A stretch of 64,000 nucleotides of DNA from Geomonas agri (GTDB taxonomy: Bacteria; Desulfobacterota; Desulfuromonadia; Geobacterales; Geobacteraceae): the NCBI RefSeq assembly GCF_020179605.1, contig NZ_JAINZO010000001.1, positions 1,834,799 through 1,898,798 on the forward strand, given 5' to 3'. Positions 1-8,387 of the stretch are shown piece after piece; positions within the stretch are counted from its first letter, which is position 1; the number at the start of each line of letters is the position of its first letter. The translations under genes were made by a program, and so were the position numbers. The notes under the pieces are model-generated. The model was not told where the DNA came from and ran no database searches. It worked only from the letters and a program-made list of their open reading frames with translations.

Positions 1-1
1 G

Positions 2-193
2 GAACTGGAGGGGAAGGCCCTCACCCCCGCATTCAAAGACCTGCTCACCCGCCTGACCGGGCGCGGCGTGCGCTTCATGACGCTGGCGGAGGCGGCCACC
101 GAGTACGGTGCCGGTGCCCCCGACTGCGCGGTGTCCATGGGGTACACGGCCGGCCGGGCCATGCCGGTCGCCCTGCAGGGCCCGGCGCTCTAA
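2..193 (+). CDS. ArnD-like polysaccharide deacetylase, C-terminal fragment
   Basis: Only the last 63 codons are in the window; the 5' part lies upstream of base 1. The fragment starts ELEGKAL and continues F-x-DLL-x-RL, GVRFMTLAEA and ends GRAMPVALQGPAL. This pattern (E-x-EG, DLL, G-V-x-F, final GR...Q) resembles the C-terminus of ArnD, the deformylase that removes the formyl group from undecaprenyl-phosphate 4-formamido-arabinose in lipid A modification. The catalytic NodB motifs would be in the missing part, so the assignment rests on the tail alone. Its stop overlaps the stop of the convergent WbuC gene by four bases. Another polysaccharide-deacetylase subfamily is possible. Confidence 0.55.
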   Translation, partial: ELEGKALTPAFKDLLTRLTGRGVRFMTLAEAATEYGAGAPDCAVSMGYTAGRAMPVALQGPAL

Positions 194-669
194 CCGCGGC
201 CGGGCCAGCGCTGCCCGACCTCGGCATCGCGGAACCAGCGCATCAGCTCACGGTGCGCGTCATCCTCGGCGGCAGGAGACCAGGCGGCGAAGTCTTCCTC
301 CTTGAAGGGTACGTAGGGTCCGCACTTGAACTCAAAGATGACGCCCCCGGCATCGAGGGAAAGCACGGCGTGCCACCCGCCTACCGGTATCTCCACGACG
401 CAGGCCTCTTCCCCCAGCACGGCACGTCCCACCACCACACCCCCATCATCAAAGGTCAGCACCACAAAGCGGCCCCGCAGCGGGGTCAGAACCTCCCAGG
501 TGTGCCGGTGATGATGGGGACGGATGTAGGTACCGGGCTCCATGGCAATGGCCAGGCGCTGTACCGGGTCAGCCAGGTCGGTGTGCAGGTTGCGGTTCAT
601 GCGCTGGCGTGGCGACTGCCGCGCCTCGGCGCTCAGGCTATTTAGATCATCGTACTCGAGTGTTTTCAT
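190..669 (-). CDS. WbuC-family cupin-fold metalloprotein
   Basis: 159 residues, a single small cupin. The N-terminal half carries RMNRNLHTDLADPVQR followed by PGTYIRPHHHRHTWE, the histidine-rich metal-binding strand typical of WbuC proteins; a second cupin motif follows around GGWHAVLSLDAG. WbuC proteins are often coded beside O-antigen or lipid A sugar genes and their exact reaction is unsettled. The ArnD-like fragment next door fits that pattern. An ACAGGAG ribosome site precedes the ATG. The gene lies 84 bp downstream of the PAS kinase and may be read with it. Family assignment is firm; function is not. Confidence 0.85.
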   Translation of the reverse strand: MKTLEYDDLNSLSAEARQSPRQRMNRNLHTDLADPVQRLAIAMEPGTYIRPHHHRHTWEVLTPLRGRFVVLTFDDGGVVVGRAVLGEEACVVEIPVGGWHAVLSLDAGGVIFEFKCGPYVPFKEEDFAAWSPAAEDDAHRELMRWFRDAEVGQRWPGRG

Positions 670-753
670 GTCTGTGACTCCTGTCAGATAGATGAGGCGC
701 GTGCGCCGATTCCAGCAGCGCTGTGGCGCCCGGCAGGCTGGTTGGACTGTCCC

Positions 754-3700
754 TTATGGTTTTGGTGCCTCTCCTGAGGCGGCCAGTTCCGCGGGTACCG
801 CGACCACCACCCGCGTCCCCACCCCCAGTTCCGTTTCGATGCGGAGTTCGCCCCCCAGGTACTCGATCTTCTTGCGCACGTTAAACAGGCCGAAACCGCC
901 GGTACGGCTCTTTTTCGCGGCAACCTCGGCCGGGTCGAAACCGGTGCCGTTGTCGGTGACCTCGATCTGCATGCGCCCCTCGTCGCTGCTCAACCGGATG
1001 CGGGCCAGGCTGCAGTGTGCATGCTTGACCACGTTCAACAGGATCTCGCGCACCGCCTGGAAGATGGAGGCGCGCACCTCGTACCTGAGGGCCAGGGGGG
1101 AGTGGTCGTCGACCAGTTCAAAGTTGAGCCCGTAGTTTTCCCTCAGCTCTTCCGCCAGCCACTTGATGGCCGCGCCCAGCCCTGCGTTGGCGAGGATGGG
1201 GGGGCGCAACTGGAAGGTGAGCGACCGGATGTCCTGGATCGACTGGGACAGGAGCTTGTCGATCTCCTCGGCTAACGTGATGTCCCTCTTGGAGGTCAAC
1301 TCGTTGGCCAGCCACTGCAGCTTGAGCTTCACAAGGATGAGGTGCTGCCCGACCTGGTCGTGCAGCTCCCCGGCGATGCGCTCGCGCTCGCGCTCCTCGG
1401 TGAGGGAGAGTTCCTGGGTCAGGGCCTCCATTTTCTTCTGGTGCTCGAGGATCTGGTCCTCGGCGCGCATGCGCTCCTCGACCTCGGCGCGCAGCCGGGC
1501 GTTGGTCGCGGTAAGCGATTCCGTTCGCGACGCGACCTGGCGCTCCAGCTCGTCGCGGGCGTCCTCCAGGGCCATTTCCGCCAGCTTGCGCTCGGTGATA
1601 TCGATGGTGACCTGGATGGCACAGTCCATCCTGCCGTCGGTGACCAGCGGCCCCAGCACGGTCTCGAACCAGCGCGTAGTGCCGTTGTCACCGAGCCCCG
1701 ACACGATGATCCGTTGCGGGGTCTGCTGCTCGAAGGTCCGCTCCAGTGCGGCGCGGTAGATCTCCGTGCTCTCGCCGGCCAGGTAGTCGTAGGAGCTGGT
1801 TCCGATGACCGTTTCCGGATCGAACCCCTCCGAGCACCTGTTGATGAACTCGATGTTGCCGGCACGGTCGACGTTGGTGACCAGGAACGGGGCGTTCATG
1901 ACCAGGTTGCGGAACTTGAGCTCGCTCTCGGTAAGTTTCAGTTGGAGGTTCTTGCGCTCGGTTATGTCCTGGGCAATGCCGAAGATGACGGTGTCGTCGC
2001 CGGCGACCTCGGGTTTGATCAAGGCGTCGTGCAGCCAGATCCAGGCACCGTCGCTGTTGCGCACGCGGTACTCGACATGTTGCTCCCCCTGTCCCTGGTC
2101 CCGTATTCCCGCGATGATCGCTTCGATCTTGCCGACGTCATCGGGGTGCAAAGAGTTCTTCCAGAGCATCGGGTCGTTGTAAAACTCCTGCAGCGGGTAA
2201 CCAAAAACCCTCTCCACCTGGGGAGAATAGAAAAGCCCGCCCCGCTTGATGGAGTAGTTGTAAATGATCGCCGGCACGTTCTCCAGGAGGGTACGGTACA
2301 GCCTTTCCCCCTCGCGCAGTGCCTCTTCCATCACCCTGCGCTCGGTCACATCCTCCAGGAGCCACAGGGTCCCCTGGGACAGGTCCATGGGGTTGATGGC
2401 CTTGCCGACGTACCTGACCCGCAGCCGCGCGCCGTCCTTTCTGATCAGTTCCTGCTCCGTTTCAAAGGGCAATCCCTGGGCCAGGACAGGATAGGCGTCC
2501 CGCCCCAGTTTTTCATACGCCTCATCCGACGGGTAGAGCTTGCGTGTGGTCTGCAGCTCCATCTCCTTCTTCGTATACTGGAACAGTTCCTCCGCCTTGC
2601 GGTTAAGCCACACCTGTTTTCTGTCCACGATCTTGAATATGGCGATGGGGGCATTCTCCAGGATAATGCTCTGCTCCTGCAACACCCTGTCCAGCTCATC
2701 ATGCGCCTGCTTGAGGTCGGTGATGTCGCGCGATATGCCGAACAGGCCGGAGGATGCCCCGGCGGCATCGAAGAGGGGGCCCTTGGTGGAAAGGAAGGTG
2801 ACGATCCGACCGGACGCGTCGGCTACAACTTCCTGGTAGGTGTTGACCACCCCGGACTCGACCACCCTGCGATCGCAGGCCATCACCGCTGCGGACTCTT
2901 CCGGCGAGAACAGGAAGCCGTCGTCCTGGCCCAGTACCTCGGCCGCCCCCTTGCCCACGACCCGTTCGGCCGCGGCGTTGAACAGCGTGTAGCGCCCGAG
3001 CAGGTCCTTTGCGAAGATGGCGTCGGAGGTGCCGCTGATGATGTTGACCAACAGCATGCGGTTTTCCTGCAGCGCCTTCTGGGTCATCTGTTGTTCAGCA
3101 ACGACCCGCTGCAGTTGGGCGTTCATCTGCTCCAGTTCGCTGATGCGCCTGCGGGATGCCTCGCCGTAGGCCTCGGCGATGGGGCGGCCGGTGCTGAGGA
3201 TGGACCTCCAGAAGGTAAGCACGCCGACCAGGATGCAGATCCCGCCCGTGTACTGAGCCGTTCTCCCGGCCCACCCGATGGGACTCCCAACCGACTTCTG
3301 CAGCAGCACGCCAGTCAACCCGGTGGCGAACAGCGCCAGCCCGGTGGCGTACCAGCGTACCTGTTCCAACCGGGTCTGCAGGTACTGCCTCAGCGACAGC
3401 GCGGCGGTGGCGGCGTAACATGCGATGGCGGCGGCCAGTACCGCCCTGCCGGTCGAGGTGGCGCCCTCCCCCTGCACGATGAAGGGGGCCGCCAGGTCGG
3501 TGACAGCGGCAGCAACGATACCGCCAGAGACCAGGGCGACGGCGAGGTAGCCGGCCAGGATCAGAGGGAGCCGAAACCGTGGCGGGGTCTCCTTGGGATC
3601 ACGCAGCGAAACGACAGCGCTGGCCATGAGCAACAGCCCGCTAAGCAATGCGCCGCTATTGTAGATGGTGACTGTAATGTTGGGGCCGTCGGCCTGGCCG

Positions 3701-3966
3701 ATGAACCACCCGGAGACCGCCCCGGCTCCTCCCAACGCCAGCATGCCGCACCCGAGCATGAGCATGGGCAGGCGGCCGACGGCCAGGAAGAGCCTCGTGG
3801 AGACAAACACGATGATACAAGGGATCAGGGCAAGGAAAATGGTGTTCAGGAAGGGAAGGAGCGCGGTCGGCTCCAGGACTACGCGGGGGGCGGCCCAGTA
3901 AAGCGTTGCTATCAGTGTCGCGAAGCACGTAAGCAGCGGCGCCGCCATGTTGCCAAACCGGTACAT
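754..3966 (-). CDS. Membrane multi-PAS sensor histidine kinase (NarL/HisKA_3 type)
   Basis: About 1,070 residues. Residues 1-265 are very hydrophobic with about eight likely transmembrane helices. A short coiled coil leads into four successive PAS/PAC units (about 305-425, 430-560, 565-690, 695-815), each ending in a DITERK-like or equivalent PAC tail. After a second coiled coil come a HisKA_3 dimerisation domain with RERERIAGELHDQVGQH (phospho-acceptor His869) and a HATPase_c domain with DNGTGFDP and GGFGLFNV boxes. Such kinases normally phosphorylate a NarL/LuxR-type regulator; none is adjacent, so it looks orphan. I take ATG 3966 rather than TTG 3972 because GGTGG lies at a suitable distance. 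The signal sensed is unknown. Confidence 0.9.
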   Translation of the reverse strand: MYRFGNMAAPLLTCFATLIATLYWAAPRVVLEPTALLPFLNTIFLALIPCIIVFVSTRLFLAVGRLPMLMLGCGMLALGGAGAVSGWFIGQADGPNITVTIYNSGALLSGLLLMASAVVSLRDPKETPPRFRLPLILAGYLAVALVSGGIVAAAVTDLAAPFIVQGEGATSTGRAVLAAAIACYAATAALSLRQYLQTRLEQVRWYATGLALFATGLTGVLLQKSVGSPIGWAGRTAQYTGGICILVGVLTFWRSILSTGRPIAEAYGEASRRRISELEQMNAQLQRVVAEQQMTQKALQENRMLLVNIISGTSDAIFAKDLLGRYTLFNAAAERVVGKGAAEVLGQDDGFLFSPEESAAVMACDRRVVESGVVNTYQEVVADASGRIVTFLSTKGPLFDAAGASSGLFGISRDITDLKQAHDELDRVLQEQSIILENAPIAIFKIVDRKQVWLNRKAEELFQYTKKEMELQTTRKLYPSDEAYEKLGRDAYPVLAQGLPFETEQELIRKDGARLRVRYVGKAINPMDLSQGTLWLLEDVTERRVMEEALREGERLYRTLLENVPAIIYNYSIKRGGLFYSPQVERVFGYPLQEFYNDPMLWKNSLHPDDVGKIEAIIAGIRDQGQGEQHVEYRVRNSDGAWIWLHDALIKPEVAGDDTVIFGIAQDITERKNLQLKLTESELKFRNLVMNAPFLVTNVDRAGNIEFINRCSEGFDPETVIGTSSYDYLAGESTEIYRAALERTFEQQTPQRIIVSGLGDNGTTRWFETVLGPLVTDGRMDCAIQVTIDITERKLAEMALEDARDELERQVASRTESLTATNARLRAEVEERMRAEDQILEHQKKMEALTQELSLTEERERERIAGELHDQVGQHLILVKLKLQWLANELTSKRDITLAEEIDKLLSQSIQDIRSLTFQLRPPILANAGLGAAIKWLAEELRENYGLNFELVDDHSPLALRYEVRASIFQAVREILLNVVKHAHCSLARIRLSSDEGRMQIEVTDNGTGFDPAEVAAKKSRTGGFGLFNVRKKIEYLGGELRIETELGVGTRVVVAVPAELAASGEAPKP

Positions 3967-4195
3967 AAACAACCACCATTAAGGGTAGCGCCACCAGGAA
4001 GCCTGGACGGGACCACTACCTGCCGGTCTACGTGCCAACGGTGCCCTTGGACAGCTTTGTTGCCTGCGCCTGCTGCGGAACCTGCGCCCCACAGAGGCGG
4101 GGGTCTCTCGAGAGCGGCCAAAATACCACACAATCTGTTGATTACATAGCAATAATGCTGCTGGTGCCTGCGCCGTTGCGCTGGCTGCGCCACGT

Positions 4196-4225
4196 AAAAA
4201 GGCCAGGCCATAAAGACCTAGCCTT
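4196..4225 (-). terminator. Rho-independent terminator after the PAS-only gene
   Basis: Read on the minus strand, a stem of about nine pairs (AAGGCTAGG with CCTGGCCTT, one G-U) with a nine-base loop is followed by five T residues. It lies about 30 bases past the stop of the PAS-only gene and would separate that transcript from the large kinase downstream. Confidence 0.7.
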
Positions 4226-4256
4226 TCCCGTAGGCCGTAAAGGGAGGGACCGTGCG

Positions 4257-5069
4257 CTAGTTTTGCCGCTTGGGGGAATGGCGCAGGGTGATGTCCCGGT
4301 CGATGCCGCGGAAACCGCAAAAGACACCGTTACCGTCGAAGATGGGGACGCCGCTGGTCTCGAGCAGCACCTCGTTGCCGTCTTTGCGAACGTTGACGTT
4401 CTCGAGGTTGTGAAACGGCTCCTGGCGCGCGGTTAACTCGGCGAAGATCATGAGCAACCGGTCGGCCTCGTGCCGCGGCATGAAGTCGAAGGGCGTCTTC
4501 CCCACCACCTCTTCTGGGGTGTAGCCGAGCAGGTCGAACACCTTGGGGCTGACGTAGGTGTAGACTCCCTTGGCATCCACCTCCCAGACCAGATCGGAGG
4601 TAACCTCCACCAAGGACTTGAAACGCTTCTCGCTTTCCCGCAAGGCGCCCTCGACCAGCTTCTGCCGACTCACGTCCAGCATGACGATGCGGTACTCACG
4701 CTGCTGTTGGGAAACGGCAGACTCCAGCCGGACCGGCGTGCCGTTGTGCAGCCGCACCTCGCACTCGACGCCGTCGCTGCAGCAGAAAATCCTTTCCAGG
4801 TAGTCGAGCAGGGCCGGGCGATCCTCCTTGGTGACCAGCTCCAGGAAATCCTTCCCCAGCAGGACCACCCGGTCCCGTTGCAAAAGGGTGCAGCAGGTCA
4901 GGTTGACCTTTACGATGCGCCGCCCTTCCCCAATGGTAAGGTAGCCCACCGGTGCGAAGTCGTACAGCTCCGCGTACTGGGCCAGGACCCGGTCCAGCTC
5001 GGCGTAGGCATCCAGCAGCTGTTGGTTTTGCCGCTCCAGTTCCTGGTTGTGAGCATTGACATCATTCAT
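4257..5069 (-). CDS. Two-PAS-domain protein without an output domain
   Basis: 270 residues. An N-terminal coiled coil (residues 5-35, LERQNQQLLDAYAELDRVL) is followed by PAS 1 (about 38-145, with YDFAPVGYLTIGEG) and PAS 2 (about 148-262, with LVWEVDAKGVYTYVSPKV and a C-terminal PAC tail GFRGIDRDITLRH). No kinase, GGDEF, EAL or receiver domain follows, so it cannot signal alone. It starts 22 bases after the beta-barrel gene and is probably co-transcribed with it. It may partner with the large PAS kinase, which is the next gene downstream, but that is inference from position. No Shine-Dalgarno sequence better than GGGGCAG precedes the chosen ATG, so the exact start is uncertain. Confidence 0.8.
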   Translation of the reverse strand: MNDVNAHNQELERQNQQLLDAYAELDRVLAQYAELYDFAPVGYLTIGEGRRIVKVNLTCCTLLQRDRVVLLGKDFLELVTKEDRPALLDYLERIFCCSDGVECEVRLHNGTPVRLESAVSQQQREYRIVMLDVSRQKLVEGALRESEKRFKSLVEVTSDLVWEVDAKGVYTYVSPKVFDLLGYTPEEVVGKTPFDFMPRHEADRLLMIFAELTARQEPFHNLENVNVRKDGNEVLLETSGVPIFDGNGVFCGFRGIDRDITLRHSPKRQN

Positions 5070-5091
5070 GGCTGCCCCGTCATGTGTCCGG

Positions 5092-5736
5092 TCAGAACTT
5101 GAACCTCAGCCCCACGGTCGCATTGTGGGTCTGGACCTCGAACTCGGTGTCGATGAAGGAGACCTGCGAGGTGCCGAAGTAGCGGTAGGCGAGGTCGAGA
5201 GAAAGCTGCCGATTCAGGGCGACCTCCAGGCCGGCCCCGGCCTGGTAGGCGAATGCCACCTGGTCGTCGGAGCCATACAGGAAGGTCCCGTCACGGCTGA
5301 CGACATCGTTCATGTGCAAAGAGGCAAAGCCTATGCCGCCACCGACGTAGGGAGTGATGGGGGTGTTGTTGTGCATATCGAAGAAGACGTTGGCCATGAA
5401 GGCGGTGGTGTCGACGTTGCCGTCCTCGATTCGGTAAATGGGGCCGCCACTTTCGCTCACCCTGTTCAACTGCAGATCCTTGTAGGAAATCTCCCCTTCA
5501 AGGCGCATCATGCCGAAGTCGTAGCCCAAGGTCCCCCCGACGTTCAGGCCGGGATCGAACTTGATGCGGTCGTTATAGGTGGTGCTCCCGTCGAAGCTGG
5601 TGGCATTGACGGTCTCGGGAACGGTTAACCCGATAAAGCCGGAGACGTAGGGGCCGGGACGGGGGGGCGTCGCCATGGCGACGGCGGGAAGTGCAAGCAA
5701 AGACAGAACGAGGATAGCGAGTAGGTTCTTTTTCAT
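5092..5736 (-). CDS. Small outer-membrane beta-barrel protein
   Basis: 214 residues. A Sec signal peptide (residues 1-22, MKKNLLAILVLSLLALPAVAMA) precedes alternating polar/apolar strands, including GPYVSGFIGLTVPE near the start and ATVGLRFKF at the C-terminus. The final residue is Phe, as expected for BamA-dependent barrels. GGxxGYDFGMMRLEGEISY and YVGGGIGFASL look like the strands of the OmpA/OmpX-like eight-strand barrel superfamily (porin family, OMP_b-brl). The start at 5736 is chosen because AAGGAGG lies just upstream and the signal peptide begins there. It forms a two-gene unit with the PAS-only gene. Cargo or role is unknown. Confidence 0.8.
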   Translation of the reverse strand: MKKNLLAILVLSLLALPAVAMATPPRPGPYVSGFIGLTVPETVNATSFDGSTTYNDRIKFDPGLNVGGTLGYDFGMMRLEGEISYKDLQLNRVSESGGPIYRIEDGNVDTTAFMANVFFDMHNNTPITPYVGGGIGFASLHMNDVVSRDGTFLYGSDDQVAFAYQAGAGLEVALNRQLSLDLAYRYFGTSQVSFIDTEFEVQTHNATVGLRFKF

Positions 5737-5851
5737 GGACGTCCTCCTTGTGTGGCAGGTCTCTTTCATAGCAGCAGGTCACTTCAGGGTAATCGCGGAT
5801 AAGTATACAACCTGCGCCGGCGCTTGTACACTTTTCGTTATCCATCTCCCT

Positions 5852-6286
5852 TTATAACGCTGGCCGGTGCGGCTTTACTTCAGTGCCGGCAGCTGGGGCC
5901 GACTGCATAGCCAGTACCTTTGCCAGCGACTGATCTATGGCTGAGAACAGGTCGCGGTAGTCGACCGGTTTTTCGATGTAGTGGTCGAGCTGGAATCCCG
6001 CACCAACCGAGTGCTCCAGGGTTGCCCTTCCGGCATCCGCGGTGATGAAGATGAACTGCACCTGCGGCCTGATCCCCCTGATGGCCTGCACCATGGCGAC
6101 GCCCCCCATCTCGGGCATGTTGACGTCGGTGATCACGATGTCGGCGTTCCGCTCCTTGAACAGGTCCACCCCCTGCCTGCCGTTCTCGGCGGTGTACAGC
6201 TGCAGGTCGCCGTATTTGCGCCGCAGTACGACGGAGAGTATGTCCAGGGTGTCACGATCGTCTTCGACAAGCATTATGGTAGCCAT
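5852..6286 (-). CDS. Stand-alone CheY-like response regulator
   Basis: 144 residues, one receiver domain with nothing after it except a short Pro-rich tail. The acidic pair is LVEDDRD, the phosphorylation site is Asp54 in VITDVNMPEMGG, and the conserved lysine is in HYIEKPVDY (about residue 106). No DNA-binding or enzymatic output domain is present, so it acts by protein contact or as a phosphate relay. It begins one base after the stop of the Cache histidine kinase and is surely its cognate partner. Confidence 0.92.
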   Translation of the reverse strand: MATIMLVEDDRDTLDILSVVLRRKYGDLQLYTAENGRQGVDLFKERNADIVITDVNMPEMGGVAMVQAIRGIRPQVQFIFITADAGRATLEHSVGAGFQLDHYIEKPVDYRDLFSAIDQSLAKVLAMQSAPAAGTEVKPHRPAL

Positions 6287-6287
6287 C

Positions 6288-8141
6288 TTATACCTCTATC
6301 CTGAATTGGGCGCCGCCGTCCACGTTGCACGCGGTAAGCACTCCCCCCATGTTTTTTTCTATGATGGTCTTGGACATGAACAGTCCGACCCCGGTCCCGG
6401 CCTGGGGCCCCTTGGTGGTGAAGTAGGGGTCGAAGATCCGCGTCATGATCTCCTCCGGGATCCCCCCTGCATTGTCGGTCACCGTGAGCACCGCCCGTCC
6501 CTCATGGTCCGCGATGCAGACCTGCACCGCGGGAGCGGCCACAGCACGCTCGGCGATGACATCGCGGGCGTTGATCAGGATGTTGAGCAGTACCTGGGCG
6601 AATTCGTTTGGGTATCCCTCGATGACGGGATCCCCCTCCTGCTGCACCTTGAGGGAGACCCCCAGGGACTGCAGGCTGCCATCGACCAGCGACAGCACCT
6701 TGGCGACTTCGTCGGCCACCTTGAAGCGCAGCTTCTCCTTGTCGGGCCTAAAGAAGTTCCTGAAATCGTCGATGGTCTGCGACATGTGGCGCACGATCGC
6801 CATGGACTTGGCGACGTGCCCCTCGAGAAACTCCCGGTCCAGCTGCCCCAGTTCGTGGAACAGGAGGGGCTGCTGTACCAAAAGCCCCAGCGCATTCAAC
6901 GGCTGGCGCCACTGGTGGGCGATGTTGCCCACCATCTCCCCCAGGGCGGCCTGGCGGCTTTGCTGGATGAGCAGCTGTTCCTGCCGGCGCACCTCCTCCA
7001 TGGCCCGGCTACGCTCCTCCGTTTCGCGGCGCAGGTCGACGATGGTGAGGGAGAGCTGCCGTTCGGCCTGATCCCTTTCCGCGGCACGGCGCTGCAGCAG
7101 TTGCGAAGCCTGCACCAGGGCCTCGGCCAGTTCCGCGGTCTCCTTGGAATCGGTGGCGACCGCCGGCGCGACCTCGCCGCTGCCGATGGCGAGCGCCGGC
7201 TGCACCAGCGACTGGATGTCGTGAGCGATCCGGTTGGCGAGCCAGGAGGCAAACAGGATCCCCAGGAGCGATACGGCTACGCCGACCCCTACCGCCCAGC
7301 CCACCCAGCTGTAGATTTGGGCCAGTGCGACATCGGCGGGAACCGCGACCGCCACGGTCCACCCGGAGAAGGAAGATTTGGAAAAGGCGGAAAAGGTGGT
7401 CCCCCCCTTGGTGGTGGTAATGAGCAGCGTTCCCTCGTTGGAGCGCGCCAGGGCGGTGCGCAGGTCCCCGGTCAGTTTTTTGCCCACGAACTTGTCCAGG
7501 TTGCTGGTACGGGCGGTGATCACGCCGTTGCCGTCCACCACGGTACCGTACCAGTCCTTGAAGACGTTTTGATTTTGCAGCACCGAGGAGAACACCTCGG
7601 AGGGAAAGGACATGGAAAGGTCGTAGGCGGTAACGCCGTCGATGACCACCGGCACGTCGATGGCGATCACCGGCCGCTTGGTGACCGCGCCGTAAAAGAG
7701 GTTACTGACGACGGGCTTGTTGTCCTGGAAGATACGACTCACGGTGTCGAGGTTGCTGCGCTTGGGGAGCTTGCTCCCCAGGGGACGGTAGGTGTTCACC
7801 AGTTGCTGCCCCGTGATGTCGGCAACGATGATGTCGGCGCCGGGATAGTGCTTGAGGATGTCCTTGCTCTGCTGGTGCAGCGCAACGAAGTCACGTTGCT
7901 TGAAGGATGGGGAGCTGCCCAGGGCGCTGAGGGATGCCTGGACGCTGGCCAGTTCACGATCCACCGCCATGGTCATGGCGCGGGCGTTTTCGAGCAGGTC
8001 GCCGCTCACCTGGTCAAGCTTGGAGACGTAAGCGTGCCGTGCCATGACGGCGGCGATGAGCCAGACCGGCAGGACGCAGGCGGCGACCAGGACGGACAGC
8101 TGGCGCCGTATGGTTGGTCTTCGTTGCAGTTGGTTAGTCAT
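6288..8141 (-). CDS. Cache-domain sensor histidine kinase
   Basis: 617 residues. A transmembrane helix (about 15-35) is followed by a periplasmic double-Cache-like sensor (about 40-290), a second transmembrane helix (about 300-320), a HAMP-like linker and coiled coil (about 325-395), a HisKA box GNIAHQWRQPLN with His409, and HATPase_c with LLNILINARDV, TDNAGGIP and GTGVGLFMSK. The ATG at 8141 is preferred over an upstream in-frame start because it follows the stop of a 48-codon ORF by one base. The following receiver gene is one base away, giving a compact small ORF-kinase-receiver operon. The ligand is unknown; Cache domains usually bind small organic acids or amino acids. Confidence 0.9.
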   Translation of the reverse strand: MTNQLQRRPTIRRQLSVLVAACVLPVWLIAAVMARHAYVSKLDQVSGDLLENARAMTMAVDRELASVQASLSALGSSPSFKQRDFVALHQQSKDILKHYPGADIIVADITGQQLVNTYRPLGSKLPKRSNLDTVSRIFQDNKPVVSNLFYGAVTKRPVIAIDVPVVIDGVTAYDLSMSFPSEVFSSVLQNQNVFKDWYGTVVDGNGVITARTSNLDKFVGKKLTGDLRTALARSNEGTLLITTTKGGTTFSAFSKSSFSGWTVAVAVPADVALAQIYSWVGWAVGVGVAVSLLGILFASWLANRIAHDIQSLVQPALAIGSGEVAPAVATDSKETAELAEALVQASQLLQRRAAERDQAERQLSLTIVDLRRETEERSRAMEEVRRQEQLLIQQSRQAALGEMVGNIAHQWRQPLNALGLLVQQPLLFHELGQLDREFLEGHVAKSMAIVRHMSQTIDDFRNFFRPDKEKLRFKVADEVAKVLSLVDGSLQSLGVSLKVQQEGDPVIEGYPNEFAQVLLNILINARDVIAERAVAAPAVQVCIADHEGRAVLTVTDNAGGIPEEIMTRIFDPYFTTKGPQAGTGVGLFMSKTIIEKNMGGVLTACNVDGGAQFRIEV

Positions 8142-8142
8142 T

Positions 8143-8289
8143 TCACTCCAGCATCTCAGCGAGTATGGCGTCGAGGGTTTTTCCCTCGTAGAGACTCTCC
8201 AGTAACTTGTGCAAGGTGGTCTGAACGCCTTTGTACTGACAGTTGGCCACCAGTTGATTCTCAAGGATCTGAAGTTGGTCCCTCGTCAT
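8143..8289 (-). CDS. 48-residue ORF leading the kinase operon
   Basis: The ORF reads from ATG 8289 to TGA 8143 (48 residues, beginning MTRDQLQILENQL and ending DAILAEMLE). GGAGGT lies six bases before the ATG and a strong promoter (TTGGCA, 17 bp, TATAAT) is placed so that transcription starts about 12 bases upstream. The kinase ATG follows the stop by one base, which suggests translational coupling. The peptide is soluble, mostly helical by composition, with one Cys. I do not recognise a family. It may be a regulator of the kinase/receiver pair or a coupling leader peptide. Confidence 0.65.
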   Translation of the reverse strand: MTRDQLQILENQLVANCQYKGVQTTLHKLLESLYEGKTLDAILAEMLE

Positions 8290-8307
8290 TGCCACCTCCG
8301 GTTTCTC

Positions 8308-8336
8308 ATTATAATGTCAGACACCAATTCTGCCAA
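8308..8336 (-). promoter_or_regulatory. Sigma-70-type promoter of the small ORF-kinase-receiver operon
   Basis: On the minus strand TTGGCA (8336-8331) is separated by exactly 17 bases from TATAAT (8313-8308). The -10 box is a perfect match and the -35 box differs at one position. The expected transcript start near 8301 leaves only about a dozen bases before the 48-codon ORF, just enough for its ribosome site. Confidence 0.75.
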
Positions 8337-8387
8337 ACACCGAGCCGCTGTCAATGAGCGCCATGACGATCTATGCCATAAGCGGCA

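Noticed and set aside
1342-4149. Long plus-strand ORF (about 935 codons) opposite the PAS kinase
   Set aside because: It is an antisense shadow in high-GC DNA; the minus-strand kinase has full domain motifs and the plus-strand product has none.
4001-4190. GEMM-type riboswitch ahead of the PAS kinase
   Set aside because: No GGCAAACC-like core or paired stems were found on the minus strand.
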